A stretch of 64,000 nucleotides of DNA from Nocardia vinacea. Its GTDB lineage: Bacteria > Actinomycetota > Actinomycetes > Mycobacteriales > Mycobacteriaceae. Made by a program: the position numbers and the translations under genes. The stretch is from positions 9,114,001 through 9,178,000 of the forward strand of contig NZ_CP109149.1 in the NCBI RefSeq assembly GCF_035920345.1. Reading direction: 5' to 3'. Each line of letters begins with the position of its first letter. The first letter of the stretch is position 1. The notes under the pieces were generated by a model, which made no database searches, had not been told where the DNA came from, and was given only the letters and a program-made list of their open reading frames with translations. This document shows, one piece after another, positions 54,481 through 63,551 of the stretch.

Positions 54481-54871
54481 GGCGCGGGCGAGCGCCCGCA
54501 TAGAGCTGGCTGATTACGCACGACGGCAGAACGGAGAGCTGGTGGCACTTCGTGCCGAGATCCTTTGGTGAATCAGTATGGATGGTTCCAGTGGGTCGGG
54601 CCTGGCACAGGTGTTGGAGTCCGTAGTCGAGCGGTGGGGCACTGCGTGTGAATGGTCACTGCCGCAGCTTCGTCGGTTGCGTGAAACTCGCTGGTCTACA
54701 CGGCTGTTGGCTGCGTTGTGGGCTGCCGCGCGATCGCACAGATCGAATCGTTTGTCGGGATTCGCACTCTTGTAGTGCTCGTGCGGGGTGCGGTTTCCGT
54801 GCGGGAGTACGGCTACTGACGTGCCGGGCTGTCGGCAAGGGGTGGGGCACATTCGGACCGGTCGAATTTCG
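54481..54871. other. Region between the repeat field and the HAD gene
   Basis: No gene that I can defend. A plus-strand frame of 65 codons from the ATG at 54578 begins MDGSSGSGLAQVLESVVERW and looks somewhat protein-like, but no family is recognised. Confidence 0.35.
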
Positions 54872-55702
54872 ATGACGCCGAGTGCCATAGCGATGCACAA
54901 TGGGTTGGTGGTACACGGGGGACCTCAGCTTGTTGCGCTGGATGTCGATGGAACGTTGCTGCGGACGGGATCGCCGGTCAGTGAACGGGTGATCGATGCT
55001 GTGCGGGCGGCGGTGGCGGCGGGGGCGCATGTGGTTGTGACGACCGGGCGAACGTTGATGACGACGCGGCCTGTGCTGCAGGAGCTCGGGCTGGTCGATG
55101 GACATGCGTTGTGTTCCAACGGTGCGGTGCATGTCGATGTGGCGAAGGGGCAGCCGGTGGCGGTGCAGACCTTCGATCCGGGGCCCGCGGTTGCCGCCTT
55201 GCGCGCACTGTTTCCGGAGATGATCTTCGCGGTGGAGAAGGTCGGCATCGGCACCTGGGCCACCGGGGTCAGTCCGGGCGAATTCTCTATCGGCGAATAC
55301 GTTCTCGTCGATGACGGCGCGTTGAGCAGCGAGCCGACTCCGCGACTGAACGGTTGGTGGCCCGACGGTTCCCTGGAAGAGATGCTGCGCCTGCTCACCC
55401 AACTGCGCGTACCAGGTGCGAGCTGGGTGCACGGCGAATTCGGCCCGTGGCTTACCGTTTCGCGCCGCGGCGTCTCCAAGGGGTGGGCATTGGAGCGACT
55501 ACGCACCGCACTCTGCATCCCCCGCGCCGCCACCCTCGCCATCGGCGACGGCTACAACGACCGCGAAATGCTGCACTGGGCAGGACATTCCGTAGCGATG
55601 GCGAATGCACCGAACGAGGTCCGCAACTGGGCGGACGAAGTCGCCGACGATGTCGCCGAAGACGGCGTCGCCAAAATCCTGGAGCGCTGGTTCGGCCACT
55701 GA
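54872..55702 (+). CDS. HAD-superfamily hydrolase (Cof type)
   Basis: The 276-residue protein is a HAD phosphatase: motif I LVALDVDGTLL, motif II VVTTGRT, motif III Lys in SRRGVSKGWALERL, motif IV AIGDGYNDREML. This is the C2-cap (Cof-like) group that removes phosphates from sugars or cofactors. The ATG giving MTPSAIAMHNG is my choice; the ATG at 54893 is also possible. It probably acts alone. Confidence 0.82.
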   Translation: MTPSAIAMHNGLVVHGGPQLVALDVDGTLLRTGSPVSERVIDAVRAAVAAGAHVVVTTGRTLMTTRPVLQELGLVDGHALCSNGAVHVDVAKGQPVAVQTFDPGPAVAALRALFPEMIFAVEKVGIGTWATGVSPGEFSIGEYVLVDDGALSSEPTPRLNGWWPDGSLEEMLRLLTQLRVPGASWVHGEFGPWLTVSRRGVSKGWALERLRTALCIPRAATLAIGDGYNDREMLHWAGHSVAMANAPNEVRNWADEVADDVAEDGVAKILERWFGH

Positions 55703-55748
55703 CCTGGACCGATGATCACCATGCGTTGGAGGCGGCAAACATTGACCC

Positions 55749-56005
55749 GCCACCAATGCATCCTCGGGGCAGGGCATGCTTCGGGTGGCGTCGCGAAGGG
55801 CGGGCGGACCCTGCGAGCCCGGGCCGAGAGCGCCCCGCCACCACGCATTCTCGGGGCAAGGCAGCCGGGTGGCGTCGTGGCAGGGCGGGGAGCCCCGAGA
55901 GCGCCCTACCGCCAAGCGTGCTCGGGACAAGCATGCCTTGGGTGGCGTCGTGAATGAGTGGGCAAACCCCCGGGAACGCTTCGCCACCATTGCATTCCCG
56001 GGGCA
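55749..56005. repeat. Imperfect 72-87-bp tandem repeat
   Basis: Units starting CGCCACCAATGCATCCTCGG (55749), CGCCACCACGCATTCTCGG (55836), CGCCAAGCGTGCTCGGG (55910) and CGCCACCATTGCATTCCCGG (55982) share a downstream GGGTGGCGTCG block. The spacing is 87, 74 and 72 bp. The last unit is cut short. The units fill the space between the HAD gene and the glyoxalase gene. Confidence 0.8.
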
Positions 56006-56020
56006 ACCCTGGGCGGCCGC

Positions 56021-56419
56021 TTACGCGTGGTCGAGGATCTCCAGGTAGTGAGGGTTCTGCATGATGCCGAGGACGTTGCCGAAGGGGTCTACTACCGAGG
56101 CGGTGATGAAATCTCCGTTGCCGCGCGGCGTGATCGGCTCGTACTCCTCGGCTCCGAGGGCCACAAGTCGGTCGAAACTCGCCTGCACATCGTCGACATG
56201 CCAGTGCAGGATGGCTCCGCCGGGGGCGTTCTGTGCGCCTGCCGGGGCGAATTTGCGATTGATGATCCCCAGTTCGTGCTGGTAGTCGCCGATGCGGAAT
56301 TCGTAGTATCCGCCGGGCACCGCGTAGTACGGCTCGAGGCCGAGCACCTCGGTGTACCAGTCCTTCGCGGCGTCGAGGTCGTCGGCATAGAACGAAACGG
56401 TGGCCATTCCACGCAACAT
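56021..56419 (-). CDS. VOC family (glyoxalase-like) protein
   Basis: The 132-residue protein has the two beta-alpha-beta-beta-beta units of a VOC domain: MATVSFYADDLDAAKDWYTEVLG and ASFDRLVALGAEEYEPITPRG then ASVVDPFGNVLGIMQNP. Candidate metal or substrate residues are in the HWHVDD strand and the two EF-type strands. Substrate unknown. It is divergent from the WYL-type regulator and shares its operator. Confidence 0.82.
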   Translation of the reverse strand: MLRGMATVSFYADDLDAAKDWYTEVLGLEPYYAVPGGYYEFRIGDYQHELGIINRKFAPAGAQNAPGGAILHWHVDDVQASFDRLVALGAEEYEPITPRGNGDFITASVVDPFGNVLGIMQNPHYLEILDHA

Positions 56420-56473
56420 CTTGGTCTCCTCTGATCGGTGTCTTCCTTGCTTGTGCGATCCATGATTCCGCCT

Positions 56474-56498
56474 AAAGTGCTCACCGAATGAGCACTTT
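56474..56498. promoter_or_regulatory. Operator between glyoxalase and WYL regulator genes
   Basis: AAAGTGCTCA (56474-56483) and TGAGCACTTT (56489-56498) are a perfect 10-bp inverted repeat with a 5-nt centre. A further half-site, GTGCTCA, lies at 56512-56518 against the regulator start. It is the likely binding site of the divergent regulator. Confidence 0.75.
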
Positions 56499-56517
56499 TT
56501 TCGGCAGAATTGTGCTC

Positions 56518-57459
56518 ATGCGAGCAGACCGATTGGTGGCGACCCTGTTGCTGATGCAGACCCGCGGCCGGGTGACGGCTGCCGAGATCGCCGCCGAACT
56601 AGAGGTATCGGTCGCCACCGCGCGCCGTGACCTGGAGGCGCTCTCGGCCGCAGGAGTTCCGGTCTATCCGCAGCCGGGTCGGGGCGGCGGCTGGTCGCTG
56701 GTCGGCGGCGCGCGCACGGATCTCAGTGGCCTCACCGAACCGGAGGCTCGCGCGCTGTTCCTGCTGGCGGGACCGTCCGCGAGCGCGGTGCCCGAGCTGA
56801 AATCGGCGCTGCGCAAGCTGGTGCGCGCCCTACCGCAGACCTTTCGCACCGATGCGGAGGCAGCGGCCGATGCGGTGGTGATCGATCCCGCGCGCTGGGG
56901 TGAGCACGATCAGACCCGGCCGCAGCTCGTGGAATTGTTGCAGCGCGCGGTAGTTCAACGCCGCAAGGTGCAGCTGACATATGAGCGGGCGGGGGAGCGC
57001 ACCCGGCGCGTCGTCGACCCGTGGGGCCTGGTCGACAAGGACGCCATCTGGTATCTCATCGCAGGCACCGACCGTGGCAGGCGCACCTTCCGCGTCGATC
57101 GCATCGTCGATGCCACGATCACCAACGAAATCGCCCACCGCCCCGCGGATTTCGATCTTTCTACCGCCTGGGCGGAGGTGGTCGGCGACGTTGAACAACG
57201 TCGTGCCGCCACATCCGCCACCGCGCTCATTGCACCGCAGCTACTTCCGGTCCTGCGCAAGCAGCAGGGGCGACATTGTGAGGTGGACGGTCCGGTTGCC
57301 GACGGTCGCGTTCAGGTCCGCATCACCGCACCGACCCCGCGCATGATCGCCCAACAATTGGCGGGCTGGGGTGCCGAAATCGAGGTGCTGACACCGCAAT
57401 CGGTGCAGGCGGAGTTGGCGGTACTCGGGGCCGAACTCGTCGATCGATATGGTGAGTGA
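56518..57459 (+). CDS. WYL-domain (YafY-type) transcriptional regulator
   Basis: The 313-residue protein has an N-terminal helix-turn-helix (RLVATLLLMQTRGRVTAAEIAAELEVSVATARRDLEAL, about residues 5-42) and a WYL domain (VQLTYERAGERTRRVVDPWGLVDKDAIWYLIAGTDRGRRTFRVDRI, about residues 152-200) that often binds a small ligand or nucleic acid. ATG at 56518 fits; an ATG at 56488 would read across the operator. It likely represses the divergent glyoxalase gene. Confidence 0.87.
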   Translation: MRADRLVATLLLMQTRGRVTAAEIAAELEVSVATARRDLEALSAAGVPVYPQPGRGGGWSLVGGARTDLSGLTEPEARALFLLAGPSASAVPELKSALRKLVRALPQTFRTDAEAAADAVVIDPARWGEHDQTRPQLVELLQRAVVQRRKVQLTYERAGERTRRVVDPWGLVDKDAIWYLIAGTDRGRRTFRVDRIVDATITNEIAHRPADFDLSTAWAEVVGDVEQRRAATSATALIAPQLLPVLRKQQGRHCEVDGPVADGRVQVRITAPTPRMIAQQLAGWGAEIEVLTPQSVQAELAVLGAELVDRYGE

Positions 57460-57576
57460 TCGCACGGCAAACCGAATCTTGCACATCGATACGCAGTGCC
57501 GCAGGTTCTGCCCTGATCCACATCCACTAGGAGATTCGGCGTTTGCGAACGCCGATCAGGCATCCGAGGAGAAGAA

Positions 57577-57619
57577 CACCGGGCCGCGGCCGAGCGACAA
57601 GCTCCGACGCGGCCCGGTG
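57577..57619 (-). terminator. Terminator of the MFS-SGNH operon
   Basis: CACCGGGCCGCG (57577-57588) and CGCGGCCCGGTG (57608-57619) form a perfect 12-bp stem with a 19-nt loop. It is followed on the minus strand by TTCTTCTCCTCGG, 12 nt after the SGNH stop and between convergent genes. Confidence 0.7.
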
Positions 57620-57630
57620 CCTGGTTTCGA

Positions 57631-58317
57631 TCAATGCGCGGGTTCGGGCAGCAGTCCGTGCAGCGCGCGCATCATTTCGGTGGCCACCACCGCGTGCCCG
57701 CTCATCGTGAAGTGGATGAGATCGGCGCTCATCAGATCCGGACGCAGCCGCAGCGGATGGTCCCAGAACTCCACCAGCACGGCGTCGTAACGTGCGGCAA
57801 GCTCGCGGATGATGTCGTTGAGCATCGACATCCGTTCCCGCATCGGGCGCATCGGCGCCATCCGTTCCGTCTCCCACACATCGGCGAGGGTGAAGGTGCT
57901 CACTTGCGCCCCGCTGCGGGCCAAGGCACCGAAGAGTGCGTCGAGGTTCGCGCGCAACTCGTCGAGATTGCCACCGGGAGTGAACAAATCGTTTCCACCG
58001 CAGCTGATATGCACCAGGTCCGGCGCGAATTCGAGCACCTGCGGCAGCTGATCTGCGCGTACCTGCGCGGACGTCGCCCCGATCCGGCCGGTATTCAGAT
58101 ATGCCAGAGCGGGATTCGCCGCCGTCAAAGCCGCGGCGACGCGATCTGCCCATCCGGCCGTGTCGTACCCGGGACTCGGATCGCCGACGCCATGGGCGAT
58201 CGAATCCCCGAGTACCGCATAGCGCTGCCAGGGCGCGTCGGCGAGTAGTTCGAGTGCGGCGGTGTTCGACAACAGCAGCGGATCGTTGGCTTCGGTACGA
58301 ATATCGTTGTTCGTCAA
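57631..58317 (-). CDS. SGNH/GDSL hydrolase
   Basis: The 228-residue protein has block I GDSIAHGVGD (nucleophile Ser), block III SCGGNDLF and block V DLIHFTMSGH, with Asp and His. It is an esterase/lipase-type hydrolase; substrate unknown. The TTG start giving LTNNDIRTEANDPLLL is decided by AGGAG 5 nt upstream. The start lies 8 nt after the MFS stop, so translation is coupled. It probably de-acylates or modifies the compound that the MFS protein exports. Confidence 0.8.
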   Translation of the reverse strand: MTNNDIRTEANDPLLLSNTAALELLADAPWQRYAVLGDSIAHGVGDPSPGYDTAGWADRVAAALTAANPALAYLNTGRIGATSAQVRADQLPQVLEFAPDLVHISCGGNDLFTPGGNLDELRANLDALFGALARSGAQVSTFTLADVWETERMAPMRPMRERMSMLNDIIRELAARYDAVLVEFWDHPLRLRPDLMSADLIHFTMSGHAVVATEMMRALHGLLPEPAH

Positions 58318-58325
58318 GGCAACTC

Positions 58326-59741
58326 CTAGCTCTGGGTGGGAACGGCAACAGGGATGCGCGCCGGAATCGCGATAACCAATGCGGACGCGATACCGATGCC
58401 TGCGCAAACGGCGAACAGCGTGTGGAAGGCGGCCAGCGCATCCTCGGCATTGGCGGCGAAGACCGCAGCCAGCACCGCGACACCGAGCGCACCGCCCACC
58501 TGCCTGGCGGTCAGATTCATGCCGATTCCGGCCGCGAAGCGTTGCGGTGGAAGCGAACTCGCGGCGGCGGTGCCGAGCACCGTCACAACGATCCCGACGC
58601 CACCACCGCCGAACAGCCCGGCCGGTATCCACGCGGACCACAAAGCCGGTGTCGGCCCGAATGCATCGGTGCTCATCCACACATTGGTGCCGGTGTACAT
58701 CAGCGCCCCGAGAACACCGAGCCAACGCCGGGCGCTCGCCGCCGTGACGCGACCGGCAATCGTCGCGGTCACCATCGAGGACACCGCGCCCACCGTCAAT
58801 GCCGCGGCCGAGCCGAGCACCGAATACTGCCAGACCGCATCCAGGAACAGCGGTCCGGCGAGCAGCCAGGCGAACATGGTCGCACCGAAGACGAACGAGG
58901 CGGCATTGGCCAGCGCATACGGCCTGCTCTGCCACAATTCGACCGCGATGGCCGGGTTGTGGTGGCGCACAGAGCGAATCAGCGCGGCCACGATCAGTAG
59001 TGCGCCGACGCCGAGTACAGCGAGTGTGCCGGGTGCGGTCCAGCCCCACCGCTGCCCCTCGGTCACCCCGGCGACCACGCCGCCGAGTCCAAGGGCAATG
59101 GCGATGGTCCCGATAGGGTCTGGCAGCGCACTGCCGGGTTGACGGATATCGGGTACGGGAATGCGCAGCCCGGGCGCGATCAGCGCGATTGCCACCGGGA
59201 TATTGATGACGAATACCGCTCGCCAGCCGAAGGCCTCGACCAGCGCGCCGCCGATCGCCGGACCGACCACGGCGGCGAAACCGCCTGCGGCAGACCAGGC
59301 TCCGATGGCCGCACCGATCTTCTCGCGCGGCGTGACGGTGAGGACGAGTCCGAGTGCGGACGGCACCATCAGCGCCGCCGCCGCACCTTGCAGCAGGCGT
59401 CCGGCAATGAGCCAACCCGCGGTGGGCGCGAGTCCGCACAGCAGGGATGTCACGGCGAAACCGACCAGTGCGATCAGGAACAGCCTGCGCCGTCCGAGGG
59501 CGTCGGCGACGCGGCCCGCCGGGGTGAGCAGTGCCGCGAAGGCGATGGCATAACCGCTTACCACCCAGGTCAGCGTGGTTGTCGCGGTACCGGGAAAGTC
59601 GCGGGCGATCGAGGGAAACGCGATATTGACGACGGACAGGTCCAGGAAGGCGATGAACGCTGCACCACAGGCGATCACGAGCGTGCGCACGGCGGCCTTC
59701 GAGGTCGGCGGACTGTCGGTCCGCTCGGACACTTCGGTCAT
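58326..59741 (-). CDS. DHA2-type MFS drug transporter
   Basis: The 471-residue protein has about 14 membrane helices. Family motifs are visible: LDLSVVNIAFPSI, WVVSGYAIAFAALLTPAGRVADALGRRR (motif A), and AAALMVPSALGLVLTVTPREK (motif C region). These mark the EmrB/QacA (DHA2) group that exports toxic compounds with protons. It is divergent from a TetR gene, and two palindromic operators lie in the 105-bp gap. The downstream SGNH hydrolase is coupled. Confidence 0.88.
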   Translation of the reverse strand: MTEVSERTDSPPTSKAAVRTLVIACGAAFIAFLDLSVVNIAFPSIARDFPGTATTTLTWVVSGYAIAFAALLTPAGRVADALGRRRLFLIALVGFAVTSLLCGLAPTAGWLIAGRLLQGAAAALMVPSALGLVLTVTPREKIGAAIGAWSAAGGFAAVVGPAIGGALVEAFGWRAVFVINIPVAIALIAPGLRIPVPDIRQPGSALPDPIGTIAIALGLGGVVAGVTEGQRWGWTAPGTLAVLGVGALLIVAALIRSVRHHNPAIAVELWQSRPYALANAASFVFGATMFAWLLAGPLFLDAVWQYSVLGSAAALTVGAVSSMVTATIAGRVTAASARRWLGVLGALMYTGTNVWMSTDAFGPTPALWSAWIPAGLFGGGGVGIVVTVLGTAAASSLPPQRFAAGIGMNLTARQVGGALGVAVLAAVFAANAEDALAAFHTLFAVCAGIGIASALVIAIPARIPVAVPTQS

Positions 59742-59771
59742 GAGGGAGATCCTTCGGTGAGGCGAAATCTA

Positions 59772-59812
59772 AACGTACGACCGTTCGTGCAATAAACGTA
59801 CGACCGTACGTT
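59772..59812. promoter_or_regulatory. Two TetR operators of the MFS/tetR pair
   Basis: AACGTACGACCGTTCGTG (59772-59789) and AACGTACGACCGTACGTT (59795-59812) are spaced 23 bp centre to centre; the second is a perfect 8-bp palindrome around AC. They lie between the divergent start codons. Confidence 0.8.
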
Positions 59813-59846
59813 CGTATTTGCAAGCCGGAAGTGGAAGAATGGCCTC

Positions 59847-60467
59847 ATGGCCGAGTCGACAACCACCGCGCAGGGCACCGATCAGCGCCTCGCCAAAGGC
59901 GCCCGCTCCCGGGCCTCGATCGCCAGACATGCCGCCGACGTGGCCTCGATCGAAGGATTGACAGGCTTGAGCATCGGCCGTCTCGCGACCGATCTCGGCA
60001 TCAGCAAAAGCGGCATAGCCACTTTGTTCGGCACCAAGGAAGCACTGCAGGTCGCTGCGGTGAAGGCGGCTCGCGAAGCCTTCATCGAACGGGTGATCGC
60101 GCCGAGTCTCAGCGAACCGCGCGGCCTACCGCGCCTGCGCACCATCATGGATCGCTGGTTCGACCACATCATCGACTCGACATTTCCAGGCGGCTGCTTC
60201 CGCGTGGCCACCATTGCCGAATTCGACAGCAAACCCGGCCCGGTCCGCGATGCGATCGCCGAGGATCACAGCGAATGGCTCGACTTCTTGGCCAAGCAGA
60301 TTCGGCACGCGCAGGAACAGGGCGATCTCACCGGCCGCGACGCCGATGCCATGGCTTTCGAACTCGATGCGGTGATCAGCGCGGCCAATACCGCCCAGCA
60401 GATGGGTGATGATCGCGGTGTCACCACCGCGCACACCATCGTGAACGGGATTCTGGACTGTGGCTGA
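59847..60467 (+). CDS. TetR family regulator
   Basis: The 206-residue protein has a TetR helix-turn-helix (LSIGRLATDLGISKSGIATLFGTKEALQVAAVKAA, residues about 41-75) and a TetR C-terminal domain with MDRWFDHIIDSTFPGGCF, resembling the group often found with MFS transporters. It is divergent from the MFS gene and likely represses both. It converges on the reductase gene with 9 nt between. Confidence 0.87.
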   Translation: MAESTTTAQGTDQRLAKGARSRASIARHAADVASIEGLTGLSIGRLATDLGISKSGIATLFGTKEALQVAAVKAAREAFIERVIAPSLSEPRGLPRLRTIMDRWFDHIIDSTFPGGCFRVATIAEFDSKPGPVRDAIAEDHSEWLDFLAKQIRHAQEQGDLTGRDADAMAFELDAVISAANTAQQMGDDRGVTTAHTIVNGILDCG

Positions 60468-60476
60468 CACCGGCAT

Positions 60477-61613
60477 TCACAGATCGATCTCCACATCGCT
60501 GATCGGGTAGGCCACGCAGGAGTGGGTATAGCCGAACTGCTCGTCGGACAGCCGCAACTTCGCTTCCTCGGCGTTATGCACCTCGCCTTTGACGATCCGG
60601 ACCCGGCACAGGCTGCACTCACCGGATCGGCATGCTGCCTCGGGCCGAATATCGTTGTCCTCCAACGCATCCAGCAGTGGGCGGTTGCGCGGCGTACGGA
60701 AGCTGATGCCGCCGACGGTGACGGTCACCTTCTCGGCAGGATCCACGTCGGCGGGCCAATGGGGTTGGGCAGCCGGGTCGCTCGGTGCGCCATTTGCTTC
60801 GAAGCGGATTCGCTTGCGCGGCTGGCCGAGTGCGCGGAGTTGTCCGAGCGCGTACGGGTAGAGCGCCTGCGGGCCGCAGACGTAGACCATGCGGCCGTCG
60901 AGTTCGCCGGTCAGGGCGCGGATGGTGTCGGCGGTGAGGAATCCGGTTGGCCCGGTCCAGTCGGTGTCGGGTTCGGTGATGACGTGGTCGACGACGACAC
61001 CGGGATATCGGGTGGCGAGTGCGTCGAGTTCGGCGCGGAAGATGATGTCGTCGGCGGAGCGGGAGCCGTAGACGAGGTGGAATGTGCGGTCCAGATCGCG
61101 GTCGACGATCTCGCGGATCATGCTCATCGCCGGGGCGACACCGGAACCGCCCGCGAGGAATACCAGGTCGTCGCCGTGGAAGAGCGGGTTGTGGTGGAAG
61201 GTGCCCATCGGCCCGGTCGTGGTGAGTACTCGCCCGACCTGCACCGTTTCGATGAGCAGATTGCTGATGCGTCCGCCGGGGACGCGCCGCACGGTCAGGT
61301 CGTAGTGGTCGAGCGTGGCCGGGCTCGAGGAGATGGCGTACGGGCGGCTGGTGCCGTCGACGAAGACATTGACGTACTGTCCCGCCAGGAACGGCGGCAG
61401 CTCGAGCTGATCGACACCCGCTAGCCGGAAGGTTTTGGTGGTCGCGGTCTCGCCGATGATCTCGGCGACGATCAGCCGCAGCCGCTGGGGGTGGTAGGCG
61501 TCGATGGTGGCGCGGGTCTCGGCGGGGTGGTCGCGGGTGTCGGGGATGCGGGACTCGATTTCGACGAGGATCTGTGCCGCGCCGTCGAACCGTTCTGCGA
61601 GGGGATGTTTCAT
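60477..61613 (-). CDS. FNR-type oxidoreductase with C-terminal 2Fe-2S domain
   Basis: The 378-residue protein has an FAD-binding domain (RPYAISSSPA with the flavin Arg-x-Tyr-Ser-type motif), an NAD domain (FLAGGSGVAPAMSMIRE; YVCGPQALYPYALGQL) and a plant-type [2Fe-2S] domain (ACRSGECSLCRVRI and a final HSCVAYP). This is the reductase architecture of oxygenase systems (class IA/III-type). The last of three genes reading from 63526 downwards, it may feed electrons to an oxygenase outside the window. Confidence 0.83.
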   Translation of the reverse strand: MKHPLAERFDGAAQILVEIESRIPDTRDHPAETRATIDAYHPQRLRLIVAEIIGETATTKTFRLAGVDQLELPPFLAGQYVNVFVDGTSRPYAISSSPATLDHYDLTVRRVPGGRISNLLIETVQVGRVLTTTGPMGTFHHNPLFHGDDLVFLAGGSGVAPAMSMIREIVDRDLDRTFHLVYGSRSADDIIFRAELDALATRYPGVVVDHVITEPDTDWTGPTGFLTADTIRALTGELDGRMVYVCGPQALYPYALGQLRALGQPRKRIRFEANGAPSDPAAQPHWPADVDPAEKVTVTVGGISFRTPRNRPLLDALEDNDIRPEAACRSGECSLCRVRIVKGEVHNAEEAKLRLSDEQFGYTHSCVAYPISDVEIDL

Positions 61614-61625
61614 GATGTGCTCCGT

Positions 61626-63113
61626 TCAGGCGGCCTTGGCGCGCAGCAGGCGACGCGCGACGCGTGCGCCGGCTTCGAGGGTGGGTTGGAATCCGCCGAT
61701 GCCTGCCCACGAACCGGCCAGATGCAGTCCGGGTATGTGGGTTTCGCGTTCGCTGTTGCGGAACAGCCAGTTCTCGGTGGCGTCCTGGTCGTAGCCGTAG
61801 ATCGTGCCGCCGGGGTGGCCGAGGTAGCGCATCATGGTCAACGGTGTTGCGACATCGACCTCTTCGATGGCGTCGCGGATGTCGGGGGTGATGGTCTCGC
61901 ACAGGTCGAGCAGCGTTTGGGCATAGGCGAACTTGGTGCGTGCGTATTCCGACGGAGCCACATTGCGCCAGATTTCGCCGTATTGCAGGGTCATGAGGCT
62001 GACATGGGTGGCGCCGGTGGGCGCGAACCCGATCGGTGCGACATCGTAAGAGCTGACGCAGATTCCGCGCGCGGGCTGGAAGGATCGCCACGCGTTGTGG
62101 GTGCGGTCGTCGTCGGTGTCCATATTGACGAAGGTTGTGCTGGTGGTGAACCCGAGTTCGGCCGGGGTGGCGTCCAGGCCCATGTGCAGCACGAAACCGG
62201 ATACGCCGATTCGCCTGGTAGCCAGATCATCTCGTACCGCAGCGGGCAGATCGATGCCTTCGAGCATTCCGTAGGTGGTCGGCAGCGAGGCGTTGGACAC
62301 TACGTCGGGAGCGGTGACCTCGGTGCCGTCATCGAGCCGGACGCCAAATACCTGGTCCGCATCGGTGAGAATGGCCTCGACCGCGGTGTTGAACCGCACC
62401 GCACCGCCCGCCTGCAGGAAGGCGTCGAGGATGGCGGTGGACATGGCTTGTGAGCCGCCGCGCAGATGCCATGGCTTGAATTCGAAGTAGGCGAACAAGG
62501 TAAGCGCCAGATCCTGGAACCGCAGCTTCGACGGCGGCTGCCCGAGATAGGTCCAGTACATACCGAGCGCGACCTTGATCCGGTCGTCGTCGAAGAACTC
62601 GTCGAGCACCGCCTTCAGCGGCCGCAGCCCGTATTCGAACAGCACCGGGTCGATCTGCTCGACCGGCATCCCGCGCATGGCGGCGATCTGCCAGAACGTC
62701 ACCTGCTTCAGCAATTCGAAGAACTTCGCCGTCCGGTCGCGGTTGCCGGGGAACTCGGCTTCGATAGCGTCGATTGCGGCATCCCAGTCCGCGGGCAGCG
62801 TGAGATCGAGCTGCCCGGGAATCACCGCACGGTACAGGTCATGCTCCTGTACGAATTCAAGCTTGTCGGCGATACCCAGCTGCTGGAACAGGCCCTCCCG
62901 CAACGACATCGGCTGCCCGTCGGCACCGACACCCGAAAGTTGGTGCAGCGCAACCTCGAATTCGAAACGTCCACGGCGGAACGAAGTTCCGCAGCCGCCG
63001 GGAACGTTGTGCCGCTCCAGCAGCAGAGTTCGCGCACCCGCGCGCTGCAAGGTGGCCGCGGCCGTCAGCCCGGCATTGCCAGCGCCGATGACGATGGCGT
63101 CGTAATCGGTCAC
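61626..63113 (-). CDS. CrtI/RetSat-like FAD-dependent oxidoreductase
   Basis: The 495-residue protein starts with a dinucleotide motif (AIVIGAGNAGLTAAATLQRAGARTLLLERHNVPGGCGTSF) and has the phytoene-desaturase family ending (GLHLAGSWAGIGGFQPTLEAGARVARRLL). Family members desaturate, isomerise or saturate polyenes and carotenoids; the substrate here is not known. The GTG start overlaps the stop of the NTF2-like gene by 4 nt, so they are coupled. Confidence 0.83.
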   Translation of the reverse strand: MTDYDAIVIGAGNAGLTAAATLQRAGARTLLLERHNVPGGCGTSFRRGRFEFEVALHQLSGVGADGQPMSLREGLFQQLGIADKLEFVQEHDLYRAVIPGQLDLTLPADWDAAIDAIEAEFPGNRDRTAKFFELLKQVTFWQIAAMRGMPVEQIDPVLFEYGLRPLKAVLDEFFDDDRIKVALGMYWTYLGQPPSKLRFQDLALTLFAYFEFKPWHLRGGSQAMSTAILDAFLQAGGAVRFNTAVEAILTDADQVFGVRLDDGTEVTAPDVVSNASLPTTYGMLEGIDLPAAVRDDLATRRIGVSGFVLHMGLDATPAELGFTTSTTFVNMDTDDDRTHNAWRSFQPARGICVSSYDVAPIGFAPTGATHVSLMTLQYGEIWRNVAPSEYARTKFAYAQTLLDLCETITPDIRDAIEEVDVATPLTMMRYLGHPGGTIYGYDQDATENWLFRNSERETHIPGLHLAGSWAGIGGFQPTLEAGARVARRLLRAKAA

Positions 63114-63526
63114 GCCTGCGCCGCCTCACGCTGCAACTGCTCGGTGGCCTCGGCCTTGATCTGCTCGAACTGCTCACCCATGCGTGCGGCCAACGCCTGC
63201 GCGGCCGAGAGCGGACGCACCATCACCATGAAGTCGTCGATCTTGCCGTGCTCGTCGAAATGCAGGAAGTCGCAGCCGGTGAGCTGCTTGCCGTCGACGG
63301 TGGCCTCGAAGACGAAGGCGTGGTCGCGGCCATTCGCGTCGGCGATCTCGCGTACATAGCGGAAGTCCTCGAATACGCGGATCACCCCACGCAGGATGGC
63401 CGCGGTGATCGCCTTGCCCGGATACGGCTTGAACGCGACCGGACTGGTGAACACCACGTCGTCGGCCAGCAACGCCTCGATTGCGGCCTCGTCGCGGGCC
63501 TCCACGGCTGCACGGAAGGGATGCAT
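63110..63526 (-). CDS. NTF2-like (SnoaL-type) protein
   Basis: The 138-residue protein has the NTF2 fold: MHPFRAAVEARDEAAIEALLADDVVFTSP, then CDFLHFDEHGKIDDFMVMVRP. Such proteins are small cyclases or isomerases or ligand binders. First gene of the minus operon, controlled by the region shared with the divergent PadR gene. ATG at 63526 has GGTGG 4-8 nt upstream; an ATG seven codons earlier is the alternative. Confidence 0.75.
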   Translation of the reverse strand: MHPFRAAVEARDEAAIEALLADDVVFTSPVAFKPYPGKAITAAILRGVIRVFEDFRYVREIADANGRDHAFVFEATVDGKQLTGCDFLHFDEHGKIDDFMVMVRPLSAAQALAARMGEQFEQIKAEATEQLQREAAQA

Positions 63527-63551
63527 CGCTCCACCTTTCATAGTCAATTAT

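Noticed and set aside
57631..59823. A single 730-residue minus-strand frame covering the MFS gene region and the SGNH hydrolase.
   Set aside because: Its first two thirds are an Arg/Gly-rich shadow of the MFS gene read in another frame; only the final 228 residues have a recognised fold, with their own ribosome site and TTG start.
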